Source: Mytilisepta virgata (taxonomy: Eukaryota; Mollusca; Bivalvia; Mytilida; Mytilidae). From it: a stretch of DNA of 64,000 nucleotides. Shown piece by piece: positions 1 to 12,074 of the stretch. The position numbers and the translations under genes were made by a program. The stretch's first letter is position 1. Every line of letters begins with the position of its first letter. Below the pieces are notes generated by a model that saw nothing but the letters and a program-made list of their open reading frames with translations, was not told where the DNA came from and did no database searches. Location of the stretch: the NCBI GenBank assembly GCA_028015205.1, contig CM051517.1, positions 59,457,455-59,521,454 of the forward strand, in the 5' to 3' direction.

Positions 1-1300
1 CTGACAACCCCCCAACCAGAGGGTGTGGGTTGAGCTACCGTGTTCCATCACAGGTGCCTAGTCAGCGAAAAGAAGAAATTATTATTTCAGACGTTATTCG
101 CAAATTTTCTTCTTTCAATATCGCAACAAGATCATACATTTATACTGAGAATAGAGTCGGGGATAGAATACAGCTTCGTTTTAAACCAGTTTTTTGCTCA
201 ACTGTCTCATTATTACCAAATAAAACTTTTCACTGACCTCTTCGATTTCATTTTCACCCAAAATTAATTTTTGTCTCGACCGTCTGTAATAAGTAGGACT
301 TTCTTCTCCGTTGTAAAAGAATAACTATATGTAGTTACTATTATATCAGAATTCAGCATATAACATTGTACAACTAGAAAGAAGATTTAGCCAAAGGCAT
401 GGCAAGAAATAGCTACAATAATGTAGCTCCTGTGACAACTTTCGACTCGGCGGAGCTACAAGGCGGTCCCATTAATCGTAATGGAGCAGCCGGTTGAAAT
501 AAAGCAAAATACCATCTCCCAACGTGAGATTTCCAATCCAGTAATCTGGAATTCAAACTTTTCATCCAACAAGATCAGTCATTAATACAAAGAATAGACT
601 CGGGGATAGAATAAAGCTTTGTTTTTAACCAGATTTTTGCTCAAACCATTCCGGCTCATTATTTCCAAATAAAACTTTAGAAGTTACTCCACTACAATAA
701 TGTAGCTCCTGTGACAACTTTCTGGCTCATAATTACCAAATAAAGCTTTAAAACTTACTCCACTATATAGAACGCGTTATAATTTCCAACATTTTCCCAT
801 AGTCTATTCTATAGATCATTAGCACCTTATCAATTGTTTATTTTTTATAGGAGCTGTATTTCCCTATATATTGTCATATTTCAATTGTTTGATAAGCTTG
901 GAAAAGAAATATACCTAGCCTATGAACCGATGAACCAGTCAGCAAAGTTTATAATTGATCACAGATCTCTTGTGTATATCTTTGGAAACTCGTCACCGGA
1001 ATAGCCGTTTTGCATTAATCTATAGTATTAGATATGATTGACAATGATTCGCCTGGATCTTGTCCCGACCGTCTGTATTAATTTAGACTTTCTTCTCCGC
1101 TGTAAAATAATTCTATGAAATGACTATTATATCAGAATTCAGCATATAACATTGTACAACTTGGAAGAAGATTAAGCCAAAGGCTTGGCAAGAAATAGCT
1201 ACAATAATGTAGCTCCTGTAACAAATTTTAACTCGGTGGAGCTAAAAAGCTGTCCCATTACTCCTAATGGAGCAAAATTAACTTTTACGTATGAAAATAA
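1..1300 (+). repeat. Locally duplicated repeat block
   Basis: A block of about 210 bp at 272-490 (from TCTCGACCGTCTGTAATAAG through AGAATTCAGCATATAACATT to AATGGAGCA) recurs at 1060-1270 in the same orientation. A second module (GACTCGGGGATAGAATA with TTTTTGCTCAA) is at about 150-210 and 597-645. No gene seen. Confidence 0.6.
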
Positions 1301-1599
1301 GATGTCATGTTTATCTGAAATACCATTGATATGTATAATTTAGGAAAAGGTGTCTTAAAGGCCTGTACGAAAATGTATTTACTTATCAAAACTATATGTG
1401 TATTTGTCTAAGATCGAAGCGTTCATTGGTTACCTTTTCCATCAATACCTTGTTAGTTTTTATATTCGTACAAAAAATGTCATATCCTGAATTTTCTTGT
1501 TTTCACATGATCGTAAAGCATTGATAACTGTCTTTTGTGCAAAATTAAGACCCATAAAAAGACACGTATAAAGCATGTAATGCTTTGCGATTTGGTCTT

Positions 1600-1860
1600 G
1601 ATGGAAACCGTTTGGGATCCCTTTCTCATACCGGATTTGACATGGGCAGCATGGCGGGTTTCCGGCAGAAAGCAGAGAATGCTTATTCTTCCGGGTCACC
1701 TGATTCTACCCCGGTTTTTTGGTGGGGTCCATGTAGTTCATATGTTTTTAGTTTTTAATTTTAATACATGTATTGTTTGGGTCTTGTCTTTGTTTTTCTC
1801 CGGAGTTTGACAGTTGTTTCGATTTTTCCCTCCTTCGAATATCAGTTTCATATTTCTTGA
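1600..1860 (+). repeat. Dispersed repeat, plus copy
   Basis: Contains CCGGATTTGACATGGGCAGC, TTCCGGGTCACC, CATGTATTGTTTGGGTCTTG and TCTCCGGAGTTTGACAGTTG. An inverted relative is at 19190-19420. Short ORFs on both strands are incidental. Confidence 0.65.
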
Positions 1861-2729
1861 CTTTACTTTTAGAGTAGATCTATGAAAAATGCTAGATGTA
1901 TAATACGATTTGAACTGTTTTATACGGATTATTTATACTATATAGCCATCGAGGTAGGGTTTAGGTTTGTAAATATTGTTAAATGTTTATCATGTACAAA
2001 TGTAGGATTATAGGTTTTAATCATAACAAAAAGACGTTGCTTGAAACTTATATCGATACATTTCTGAATGTTTTATAAAACCCAGTATTATAAATAAACT
2101 ATGACTAGAGTTATCTCGCTTCTCACTAACAAAGTTGTACGACATACGTTTTATTTCTACGTTATTTCTTTATGTCTATGAAACAGGAATACTGCATTTT
2201 ATCATTCACATTAATTTTGTTCATGTATAAATTTGCAAATAATGCCTACATGTGTGTATCTCGTATACTTCTGCAACAGATTTCATGCAATAGCTAATGG
2301 TTTTGCTGAAACTATTACATTTCAGACAATATTTATATTGATTGATTAAATATTGTTTAACGCCGAGTTGGCGATATTACAGCCAATATCACGGCGAGAA
2401 CTAATCTGAAATGGATGGAGCTGATTAAAATTAAATACAACATCTAAAACCAATAGACTATTTACAAATAAAATATTAATTCCAGTATAAACAATAAAAT
2501 ACAGATGTGACAAAAAGTTACAAAACATTTCTAATATCACAGACATGTAAAATATCATAAAAAAGGTATCAGACAAAAAAATCAATAAATTAATACAAGA
2601 CAAAACAATAAAAAATTAAAATTCTGGATAAGGACTATAATCAGGAATACAGTCAGACAGACTATAATATATCCTTAAATATTGTAATATACGGTTGCCA
2701 GCAACCTTTGTAAATAAATCTTTCATATT

Positions 2730-2960
2730 GTTGACTGTGTAGTACCGACAAATATGTCGGATTTATCTACACAGTCAACTAAACGATGTTCAATACTATG
2801 TCGACATTGGCAAGGTATACACTCAGGGGGCGACTCAATCTCTAAAATAAAAGAGTGAGTCGTCCCGGTGTGGCCAATGCGACATCTTGATAAAACAACT
2901 TGATCTCTTCGGCTTTTGCCAGAGAAACAAACATTCCTGCCAACAGTTGGCTCTATAGAA
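2730..2960 (-). pseudogene. LINE C-terminal Cys/His tail
   Basis: The minus strand reads FSGKSRRDQVVLSRCRIGHT, then PPECIPCQCRHSIEHRLVDC: a C..C.C..H...H...C cluster typical of the end of RNase-H-bearing LINE ORF2 proteins. Downstream sequence is the 3' untranslated part, ending near 2340 in a TTGATT-rich tail. Confidence 0.65.
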
Positions 2961-3278
2961 TGAAGTTTATTGTCTGTAAGCAGATCCCACTGGGACTCCC
3001 ACAGACGTATAATATACTCAAAAATCTAAGGTTTAAAATCAGTATATGGCACCGACACATTAGTAATGGGGTCGTCTAAAGCATCCTTGGCTATCCTATC
3101 TACAACAGTGTTTCTTCTTATACCAATACGACTTGTATCCAGAAAAAATTATTTGTTTACCCATATGGACCAGCCTATTATAGGATTCAATAATGTGTGA
3201 AATTAAAGGGCTTTTATACTTTTGACTTTCTATAGCCAATAAACATGAAAGAGAATCTGAACAAATTAGAAAGTTCTG

Positions 3279-3635
3279 TTAATCAGAAGATCTAATGAAT
3301 TTCAAGGCAATAATAATAGCTCTTGCTTCAGCTGTAAATATAGAACTGGAAGAGGGAAGACGAAGAGTCGCTGCCCGTTGTCCATAAACAGCAGCAGCAG
3401 CTACTTTATCTCCGTCTTTTGACTCATCAGTATAAATGGTATCGAATCCTTGAAAATCTAATTTAATTTCAGCAAACTGTTGCTGATTTTCAAAGGGGTT
3501 AGTTTCCGACTTTTTATGTTTTCTGATGTCAAAAATGAATTTGGGTTTGGGTACAGGCCAAGGTGGCGATTGCGTTACATTAATAGGAGCTATTTCATCA
3601 AGGTTGATGTTACAACCAAAAATATGTGGTTTCAT
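3279..3635 (-). pseudogene. LINE RNase H domain, partial
   Basis: FDTIYTDESKDGDKVAAAAV and FTAEARAIIIALKFI carry the first Asp and the Glu of the RNase H active site. The remainder, past a stop near 3279, is decayed. Confidence 0.8.
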
Positions 3636-3684
3636 CCGAATACCAAATGGAGGAATTTTATTTTCATGTTGTTCAAATTTATCC

Positions 3685-5233
3685 TCATAGAGCGGATTGA
3701 AAATACAGTCGTAGGCAGGATTTGAAGGATATGCTTTTAGCTCGGTTACGTATTGTAAACAAAGTTTTATAAAGAGACGGCTTGTTCGCCTCTACATGTG
3801 AACTCTCCACAGGAGATGTTCTGAACGCCCTCAAGGCGAAACGTAGGCCTTGGTGGTGAACAGTATCTAAAATTTTTATATAGTATTTGCGAGCAGATCC
3901 ATATATAATGGAACCATAATCAAGTTTAGATCGTACAAGTGATTGATATAGATTTAACAAAATGTTTTTGTCAGCACCCCAGTAAGTGCTGGAAACAACT
4001 TTTAAATTATCCAATGCCTTCAAGCATTTAGATATGGGGTATAAAGGTTAGTTTATTGTCACATAGAATACCACGAAATTTTAATGGGAGAATTATAAAT
4101 TTTAAGTTCGGGGTCTAAATGTAGTTTTCGTTTATTAAAAAAATGCAAACATACTGTTTTGGAGTTGGAAAATTTGAAACCATTTTACATAGCCCATTTT
4201 TCAATTTTATTCAAAGATAATTGTAGTTGTCTTTCTATGTTGTTCATATTTTTACCTCTATAGCATATAAGAAAATCATCAGCATAAAGCGAACCTTCAA
4301 CATTCGTTCGTAATGTTTTAGCCAAACTATTTATTTTAATACTGAATAGAGTCACAGAGAGGATACTCCCCTGAGGGACACCCATCTCTTGTTCAAAAGT
4401 GTCAGACATTGTAGTATTAGCCTTGACTTTAAACTGTCTGTCTGACAAGAAGTTATCAATAAAAAAGACAAATATACTAAAAAAAAATTGAACAACACGA
4501 ACTCCTATAAAAACCAGGAGTGAATACAGGTGCTCCGAAGGGTAAGCAGCTTAAGCAGGTGCTCCGGAATGGTTATAAATGAGGGTAATCTACCTTTCAA
4601 CCCCATATCATTAAAGTCTTAAAATTCCATATTTCCAAGTGATATGGTATGCTTTTTCAAGGTCGGAAAAGACCGACACCACGTGTTCACCTTTAGCAAA
4701 CCCGTTGCGTATGAAAGACTCGAAGCGAACAAGATGATCTAACGTGTTTCTGTCCTGCTGGAATCACACTGTATATTGGACAGGAGACCATTGGACTCGA
4801 GGAACCAGACAAGGCGGTCGTTGATCATCCGTTCCATCGTCTTGTATACGCAACTTGTGAGGGCAATTGGCCGATAATTCGACGATTCAAAATTATCTTT
4901 CCGAGGTTTGGGAATAGGGATAACTTTAGCTTGCTTCCAGATAGAAGGCAAGTCACCAGATACCCATACTTTATTAAGGAGATCCAAAAGAGTTTCTAAA
5001 CACGTATCTGGAAGGTGTTTCAGAAGTTTATAATGAATATCATCCGGGCCACATTCTGTGTCATGGGCCTTTGCCAGAGAATTTTTGAGTTCATCAAGAG
5101 AGAAAGGACGGTTGTAGTCTTCTGAATTATTTGATCGAAAGTTGAGTTTGGTTTTTTCGGTTCGGTTTTTAATACATTGAAATTTGAGAAGAATTTTTAG
5201 AAAAAGTTTCACCAAGTTTTTGAGAGATCTCAT
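3685..5233 (-). pseudogene. LINE reverse transcriptase domain, broken
   Basis: 5233-4739 covers the fingers, with GPDDIHYKLLKHLP, IPKPRKD and YRPIALTS. A further frame near 4690-4630 has the motif A region VFSDLEKAYHITWKYGI. 4448-4185 has GVPQGSIL and the YADD catalytic box. 4023-3685 is the thumb (SLVRSKLDYGSIIYG). A foreign-looking stretch at about 4500-4580 and several frameshifts disable it. Confidence 0.85.
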
Positions 5234-5619
5234 TTTCTGATGTTAAAAAGGGTCTGGCAATCTTTTTAGGTGGCGAAGATTGGCTTTCCTGTTTTTACCG
5301 TTAACTTTTTGTATAAAGTTCCAAACTTTGTTGATTGGTGTATGAGAATTTAATTTTGAGACGAAGTTTTGCAAAAACTTACGCCTCTTTTGTTTTAATG
5401 TTCTGCGTGCTTTTGTACGGAATATACGGATGTTACTTAAATTATCTTGGGTTGGATGCATATTGAATCGTCGTTCGACCTTCTTCCTATTTTTCTTCGC
5501 CTCCTCACAATCATCGTTAAACCATGGTTTGCTGGGTTGGTTTGGATTTGTCGAGGTTTTAGGAATGGTTCTCTTAGCTATCGATACTAAAGTCTCGTTA
5601 AATTTAACGACTGGATCAC

Positions 5620-6372
5620 TTACATTGTAGAAAAGCTCATTTGTAAGTTCGTCCCGACAGAGCTGCTCATACAAAGGCCAATTTGACTTGTCAAATTTCC
5701 AGCGAGCAGCTCTCTCAGATGACGACGGAAACAAATGTTCCAAAATAATTGGAAAGTGATCACTTCCGCCAAGATCGTCAAGCAAAAGAGAAGGGTCACC
5801 AATAGTTAAATCAATAGCCGAGTAAGAACCATTTCCCGGATGAAGGTAAGGATCTGACCCATCATTATATATACCTGGTTTAAAATATCTTCAATTTTTT
5901 TTGCCTTTATCATTTACTGAGTTACTACCCCAAATTTGATTATATGAGCATTGAAATCACCCATAATTAAAAATGGGGCTGATAATTGGTCTATTAAATG
6001 TCTAAGCTGACACATTTCTAAATGTGTATAGAGAGGAATATAAATAGAGCATAGACCGACAGTTTTATCAAGAGAAAGGCGTACAGCGACTGCCTGCAGA
6101 TCTGTATTTAATTTTATTTTACTATGAATAATGTTATTTTTAACTAGGATCGAGGAGCCGCCCGTAGCTCTTTCGTCCTTTGCAACATGCGTTGTATATA
6201 AAGAATAGTTCTTTAGATTAATGCAATCATTTTCTTTTAAATGAGTTTCTTGTAGGCAAAATGCAACAGGAAGGATTGTCTGTATAAGTAAAGATAGTTC
6301 AATGAGATTAATTTTCAAACCCCGACAATTCCATTGAATGATACTGTTCATTTTCGCTAAGGACTTTTTCAT
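5620..6372 (-). pseudogene. LINE endonuclease domain (EEP family), broken
   Basis: 6372-5914 reads IIQWNCRGLK, QETHL and FLIMGDFNAHI, the metal-binding and catalytic landmarks of exonuclease-endonuclease-phosphatase domains. After a frameshift between about 5914 and 5800 the frame resumes with YSAIDLTIGDPSLL and GGSDHFPIIL, the C-terminal SDH motif. It would nick target DNA in a live element; here it is interrupted. Confidence 0.8.
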
Positions 6373-6375
6373 AAG

Positions 6376-6620
6376 ATAAGCCGGGTTGCTATGGTATTTT
6401 GAAATGACCTTGATATATTGATTAACCCTGTAACAAATTGAAGATCTTTTTATTCTCCTTAGAAATAACTATGGTTGCTAAAGACTTTACGTCATATAAC
6501 ATGGGTTGCTATGGTATCTTGAAGTGACCTTGAGATATGTCCTTGACCTTGGTGACATTGTTGATCTTTTCATTCCCTATGGAAATTACTATAGTTACTA
6601 AGGACTTTAAGGTGGTACCC
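6376..6620 (-). repeat. Two-copy tandem repeat at the LINE 5' side
   Basis: Two units of about 115 bp, each with GGGTTGCTATGGTAT, GAAATGACCTTGA (or GAAGTGACCTTGA) and ACTATGGTTGCTAAAGAC-like blocks. The family recurs at about 10570-10720 and, inverted, at about 23480-23600. Confidence 0.55.
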
Positions 6621-8180
6621 AACAGGTGACACCAAAATTTGCTGTCGTTTAATTTCTTTAGTTTTTTAGGGTGAAACATAATGATATAACCTCCAAAATT
6701 TCAAAAATTCTTGGAATTCTAACCAAGGGTTTCCGCACATTTTCAGTTTAAAACCCCCCTTAAATCGAAGATATAGCCATACATGGCTTAAAGAGTGGTT
6801 AATGGCTATTTTTCTTTTTTGGGAGTAAAAAATAATAAAATTGCTTAACAATTAACATTATTTCGTTAGAATGGAATCAGTTCAGCTAATTAACCTGAAA
6901 TTTAAGGCTATTTTCTAAGTTTTAGCCAAATCTTGAGCTGAAAAATTGAATATTGTACAGAAAAATGCCCCAAAATGAAATGGCTAAAGATCAATTTTTT
7001 TAAAGAAATCAAAGATGTAGAAATGTGTCGTTTAATTTCCCTCAAAAAGTGCATGCTATTCAAGGAATATTACTATGTAACAATGTTTAAGATTTAGAAT
7101 TTTTGAACCAACCAAATCCGACAACCAGCATACTTTGTTATCCCCCCTTTTTTCCCTGAAAATGCCATTTTTAGTCTGTAAAAGTGCCTTTTTCTTAATA
7201 ACTCTGTATTTATTTCATGTAGTTGTGACCAACTTATATGAATATTAACCTTTTCCATTATATCACTTTAAACTTCATAATTTCCATACTTGCACTCATG
7301 TTCTGTACATTTAAGGGAAATCAGGGCGGTCATTAAGGGTCAAAAACGGACAACCGACACGCGTTTTTGGCATTTCAATATATTGTTATTTTTGTCAACT
7401 GTGGCTACCTTGGATGATGGTCGGGGCTGCATAACACAATTGTAAAAGGACAACCCAAGGATCATTGTTGATGAAAATCTGTAATTGTTTGCCATTTGAA
7501 GATAATAATAGCCACCCTCTTGCATAGAGTGTCAGACAGGGACGTTTTGTTTAATTTACACATGAAAAAACTTGACTGCTGAGTTCAGCAAAATACATGT
7601 ACCCGGTTATAAATTAACACACAAAATGTAAATACAACTAAATGCAAGCATACAATGTCTACTAAGAAAATCATTTTGAAAATATTTATATATACATATA
7701 TACTGGAAACACAAAAACTGTACTTTAAAACAAACAGTAATGTACAAAATAACTTAAATTACAAGTTTAGTGAAATCCAGTCTATAGAAAAAAAATGTAC
7801 AAAAACCCATTAATCATTTTGAAGAATGTATATAAAAAATGATTGATTTCTCTGTAAGATGCAGATTATATAGACCTTGATTTACATAATTGTATAATAT
7901 GTTATGCAAACAAATGTACAATAAGCTTTAAACTAAAAGCAAAGACTTTAGCAAGCATTATGTTGTACATTTGTCTCAGTAGGAATTGAACCTACATACA
8001 AAAGTATTCTCCATGTCAGATGAAGACTTTAAAAGTTGTATACATAATAGATCAAGCAAATAAATACCAAGAAAAATGATTAGTTTGTAATGGTATTTGG
8101 TTCAAGTCAGTATTTATGTTGAAGGAATTTTAAAAGAATGTTTGCAGATGAGTAATTATTTATATATTTATATAAATGAC
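6621..8180. other. AT-rich interval without a recognisable gene
   Basis: Only short ORFs. Further exons of the transposase relic to the right could be hidden here, but I could not identify one. A tRNA-like T-arm near 7975-8000 is discussed under rejected items. Confidence 0.4.
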
Positions 8181-8184
8181 ATAC

Positions 8185-10320
8185 TTTGCCATGACTTAGA
8201 AGTTTTTCTTGATGTTGAGCTTCTCTGAAGGAGGTCATAGCAACATCATGTATTGTCTTACTGAACTCTTTCTCCTTTTTGCGCAATGTTGTATCACTAA
8301 TTGGTGGTAAGTTGCATTCTGTTAAGAAGTTGTTTACATGGGATGGTCCCATTCCTGTATGTGTCATACCTGTGTATACAAAAGTTGCATGATAAATGTG
8401 TGTATATGTGGTGTTTTGTGGTCAAATGAGCAATATTTCAGCTATATCATGATTGGAATAAGGTGTCACGCATTGAAATAAATGTCGGCTTTGGCTATAC
8501 TAGCAACCAGTGCAGGTTGGTACATGTATGTCAGCAATCAAATATGTTTTGCAGTTTCCATACTTTGTAAATAAAAGACAGTGTTTTATTCTAGTGAAGT
8601 TTTCTTTTTTCAGGCACTTGGCCAAACAATTAATAGGCAAAAGATACAGATAATGTTAAATTTTAAGCATGGAATTATGTTATTTCTGTTGCAAATTGAA
8701 GTGAGCGTGTTAAATGTTTATAAATGCATAGGCAAGGAAAATCGAGCCAGGGAGTGTTTTTAAATATTGTTTTCACAAAGAAAAAATGTTTTAAGATGGA
8801 GATGATGGTACTAGAAATGCAGTCACATATAATTTTACTTGACCAAGCTTAATTAAATCTATCATGAACACTTTATTAATTTTTTGGGTAGTTCAAATTT
8901 CTTGTTGGTAGTTCCAGTTTAACAAAAAAGATGGTTGCAAAATGATAGCTGTATTGTAAATACTACTTTAAATTAGACTTGTTTTGTCTGTGATAAAATA
9001 TATCTTCATACCTATTGCAACTTTGGAATTTATGCAATAACTTCCATTTGGGGTTCTCTTGCCTGTATGCACATCTGTTGTTGCTAGACATGCAGAGTTG
9101 TCACATTTAATAAGTAATACACTTGCCAAACCATACAACCTACAGATGTAAATAAACAAAGGTTAACAACAATTACAAAGCAAGCCTCTATATTATAATT
9201 TTAATAATAATTCTTTATAACCAAGCACGTGCCAGAGATACTTATTTAGCACTGGCTACAAATCCCCCATCTGGGACATTTAGAATTAAAATAATTGATC
9301 CCTGCTTTCAGTTTACTATTTAATATGTTGAAATGAACTGGAACTATTTAGATGAAATTTTTTAATATGATATATATTATAAATCCATAATTTTATAATT
9401 TTCACTACATAACAGATTAATTGCATTGCAAAATACAATGATTGCAAATAATGTTTCTTTTTCATATTTCAAAATCATGGAAACTGGTTAAACTTGGTCC
9501 ACTACTACTACTAACTTAAGCTTACATTTATCATTGTTTATGTAAAGAAAAAAAGGTACCCAACAATTCAAACCAAATGCAGGATACAATAATTTTAATT
9601 CTAGAAGTCCGTGATATATATACATGATAGCCATGGCGTTTAAGTAATTAATATTACTACTGGGTCACATTGTCAAGCTAAGTTAATTGTGTATATGTTA
9701 TTTAGAACTCAGTGGGAAATGCATTCAATCATGTTTTGATTGTAAACATGGTAAAGAGGTGCCATAACATACATGTATGTCAATCTATAACTGATTACTA
9801 TATTGCTTATAAAAGTTTATTCTACTTGTTTTACTTGCTGAAAAACGTGAGATTCTGTATATTCTAAAATTGGATTTTGCTGAGACCAGAGTTGACACAT
9901 CTTTTTGCAGTGACGGATCCATACATTTTTATAAGTGGGGGCCCACTCCAGTCATGCTTTAGTGATTCCCTATATAATCAACCAAATTTTTCCGACAAAA
10001 AGTGGGGGACGGGATCCCTGGCCCCCATAAATCCGCCTCTGTTTTGTGTTTACCTCTCACCAACTGTATTGGATAAATGTAATGGCAAGTTACAACGGCA
10101 GCAGTACATTTCCCTTGCAAAAACATCCGAGTTCTACCACTCTTCTGCCTTCCATCCAAGCATTGCTTTTGTTAACATCAATAATTTCTTCATCTATTGT
10201 TACTTCACAACCAATGTCAGTTAAATAATGTGTGTACTGGTTGTGGTCTTGTAAATCAGGGTTTTGGAAGGTCTTTTTACGGTCATTCAACTTTTTGAAA
10301 AAATTATGCCTTTTAGATTT
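8185..10320 (-). pseudogene. Mutator-domain transposase relic, three exons, frameshifted
   Basis: Exons on the minus strand: about 10320-10054, 9139-9012 and 8369-8185, with GT-AG junctions in compatible phases. The first reads DIGCEVTIDEE and EGRRVVEL, then, after a one-base slip, VFAREMYCCRCNLPLHLSNT. The second gives YGLASVLLIKCDNSACLATT and GSYCINSKVAIG. The third gives MTHTGMGPSHVNNFL, NLPPISDTTLR. The run RRVVEL, C..C, PLHLSNT, YGLAS, C...C, N...A.G, G.G, NLPP fits the animal Mutator-like transposase domain as I recall it. The slip (an extra G in GAACTCGGATG, near 10120) and the missing 3' part make it a relic unless the base is an assembly error. A 134-bp MITE sits in its first intron. 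Confidence 0.6.
9908..10041. mobile_element. Short hAT-like MITE
   Basis: Starts CAGTGACGGATCCATACATT and ends ATAAATCCGCCTCTG, so the ends pair as CAG(T/A)G(A/G)CGGAT. The interior has GGGGGCCCACTCC and GTGGGGGACGGGATCCCTGG. It lies inside the first intron of the transposase relic. No clear target duplication beyond TTTTG. Confidence 0.55.
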
Positions 10321-11936
10321 TTAAGCTTCGTTTCTTTTAAAAAAGCCACACTTGGTCCTTTCTCTGTCCATTATGTAGGTGTCTGATATTTCTGATATTA
10401 ATCTTCAATCATATGAACAGCTGATTAATGTCACCGGTGTCTTTTTGTCAACATTAGATCTATGTCGATTAAACGCTTGAAATTGCAACATATATTTAAA
10501 ACACTTCACTGAATCAATTAATGTTGTCCGTTAGAAAAGAGTTATCTCCCTGTAGTGTTAGGTACTACCTTAAGTGGGTTTCTATGGTCTTTTGAAATGA
10601 CATTGACCTTGATACCGTACTGTAGCTATTTTTATCCTCTATTGAAATAACTATGGTTGCTAGGGACTTTTCATTAAAAAAGAAGGGTTGCTATGTGGTC
10701 ATATATGACCTTGACCTTTGACTTTTATCGAAAATTTTGTGTTTTGCATTACTGGTCTGTTTTACTATTGAAAGTATTCTATCTAGCATACATTTCGAGA
10801 TAAATGCAAAAAACCTTAAAAGGTCCATTTTTTACAGTTTTTGGGCCATAGTCTCATAATGGTTGGTCCAATGTATTCGGACATTAAGTAACAAATGCAG
10901 CACTCATCAAGACACACATTTTCTCCGTTTATTGTCTGCTTCTATGAGTTAGAGTGATAACAAAGTACAAGGTCAAAGGTCAAGGACATTAATTATCTTT
11001 GACCTTGACTTAGTTCAATGCGGTATTTGGTCCCATGACCAACTGTGAAGGTCCCATCCTTGTACGACTGTCGGTTTACGAGAAAAAAGTTTTGGCGGAA
11101 AGTGTTTTTACGTAAAGGGAAATAACCCATATATGGACACTTTGGATCGCTTCGACTTAAATGTAACGAATCATCCTGAGGATAAGCCAAACAATTTCCA
11201 ACGTTCAGATTTCTTGTAAGTCTTGTCGTTTTTGAGTTTAACCCATAACAAGGTTTTTTGTAAGAGGGGAGATAACTGTAATGAAAAAATTTATCTCCCG
11301 TTCATTGTTTCTAATTTACCATTTATGACATGCTATTTATATTTAGTGTAATATATACTCTTTTATATTAAATTGGTATTAAAACAATTAAAATTTGATG
11401 CAGGCATGGGTGCAAGGTTTGATTGATTGTATAGCAATACATGTATGTTTATTTTATATATGTTTGTTTAATCGTTTATGTTCTTGTTTGTTATATTTTG
11501 GTGACAATCCTTGTGTTTTGGATTTTGGACCAATAAATATTCTGATTCTATATATCGTTATTATATTCAACTATTTATTTTTACGATTGAGAAGGAAAGG
11601 AAAACTTTATTCAGGTAAAAAAATTGCCAAAAGGTAGATTTTCAACGATATAGTATAAATACCCTTCCTTATCTCTCTCATGCGAAACTTTTGTTAAATA
11701 TTGAAATCATATTTTTGTACTTTATCTAAGAATATACCATGTGATTCGATGGTATATTGTTGCTTTGGTGTGTTCAGGTAAGTCATTTTATGGTTGCACC
11801 AAGTGCTGGGGATATTTTATTTAATGAAAATAAATACAACAATTTTTAAAAAGGCTTTTAATTCAGTCAATACATTATATATATGGACCTCATTAAAAGT
11901 CCAGAACTGATTAATATTATCAACATAGTAAAATAC
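10321..11936. other. Repeat-rich interval without a gene
   Basis: Holds a further copy of the GGTTGCTATG / CCTTGACCTT repeat at about 10570-10720, and GGGGAGATAACTG paired with TTTATCTCCC near 11258-11300, a small hairpin common in bivalve repeats. An 80-codon ORF at about 11395-11637 is AT-driven and not supported. Confidence 0.4.
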
Positions 11937-12074
11937 CTGGAATTTTCTTGGAGAGGACTGAAAAGCAGAAGATTTCGCTGGTACGGATGTTTTAGAACTT
12001 CCTATTGTCTTCTTAAGTGCTCTATCTTTTGCAACTGACGTTGGAAGTATGTTACTCTTTGCTCTTTTGGGCGC
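11937..12074 (-). CDS. Orphan internal exon, 46 codons, unknown protein
   Basis: Flanked by TTCTAG (acceptor) and GTATTT (donor) on the minus strand and open in one frame for exactly 46 codons. It reads APKRAKSNILPTSVAKDRAL and continues SVPAKSSAFQSSPRKFQ: basic and Ser-rich, likely disordered. GC content is higher than in its surroundings. It could be a 5' exon of the Mutator-like gene lying downstream on the same strand, but I could not join the two frames. Confidence 0.4.

Larger units (their letters stand above)
2340..6375 (-). mobile_element. Degraded I/Nimb-type LINE retrotransposon
   Basis: Minus strand, in order: AP-type endonuclease (6372-5620), reverse transcriptase (about 5233-3685), RNase H (3635-3279), then a Cys/His tail (about 2960-2730). 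The 3' region contains CTCGCCGTGATATTGGCTGT and CCAACTCGGCGTTAAACAAT. The EN-RT-RNH order defines the I superfamily, of which Nimb is the molluscan-rich member. Multiple frameshifts and stops break the frame, and no ORF1 is visible before 6375, so it is a 5'-truncated, dead copy. Confidence 0.85.

Noticed and set aside
272..1270. Direct repeats as a pair of LTRs
   Set aside because: Only about 570 bp between copies, no TG...CA ends, no primer-binding site, and an internal module is also repeated.
7960..8045. tRNA-like T-arm (GTAGGTTCAATTCCTAC, minus strand)
   Set aside because: The T-arm is good and an anticodon-like arm can be drawn, but no matching 5' acceptor strand is present. At most a decayed or mitochondrial-derived tRNA piece.
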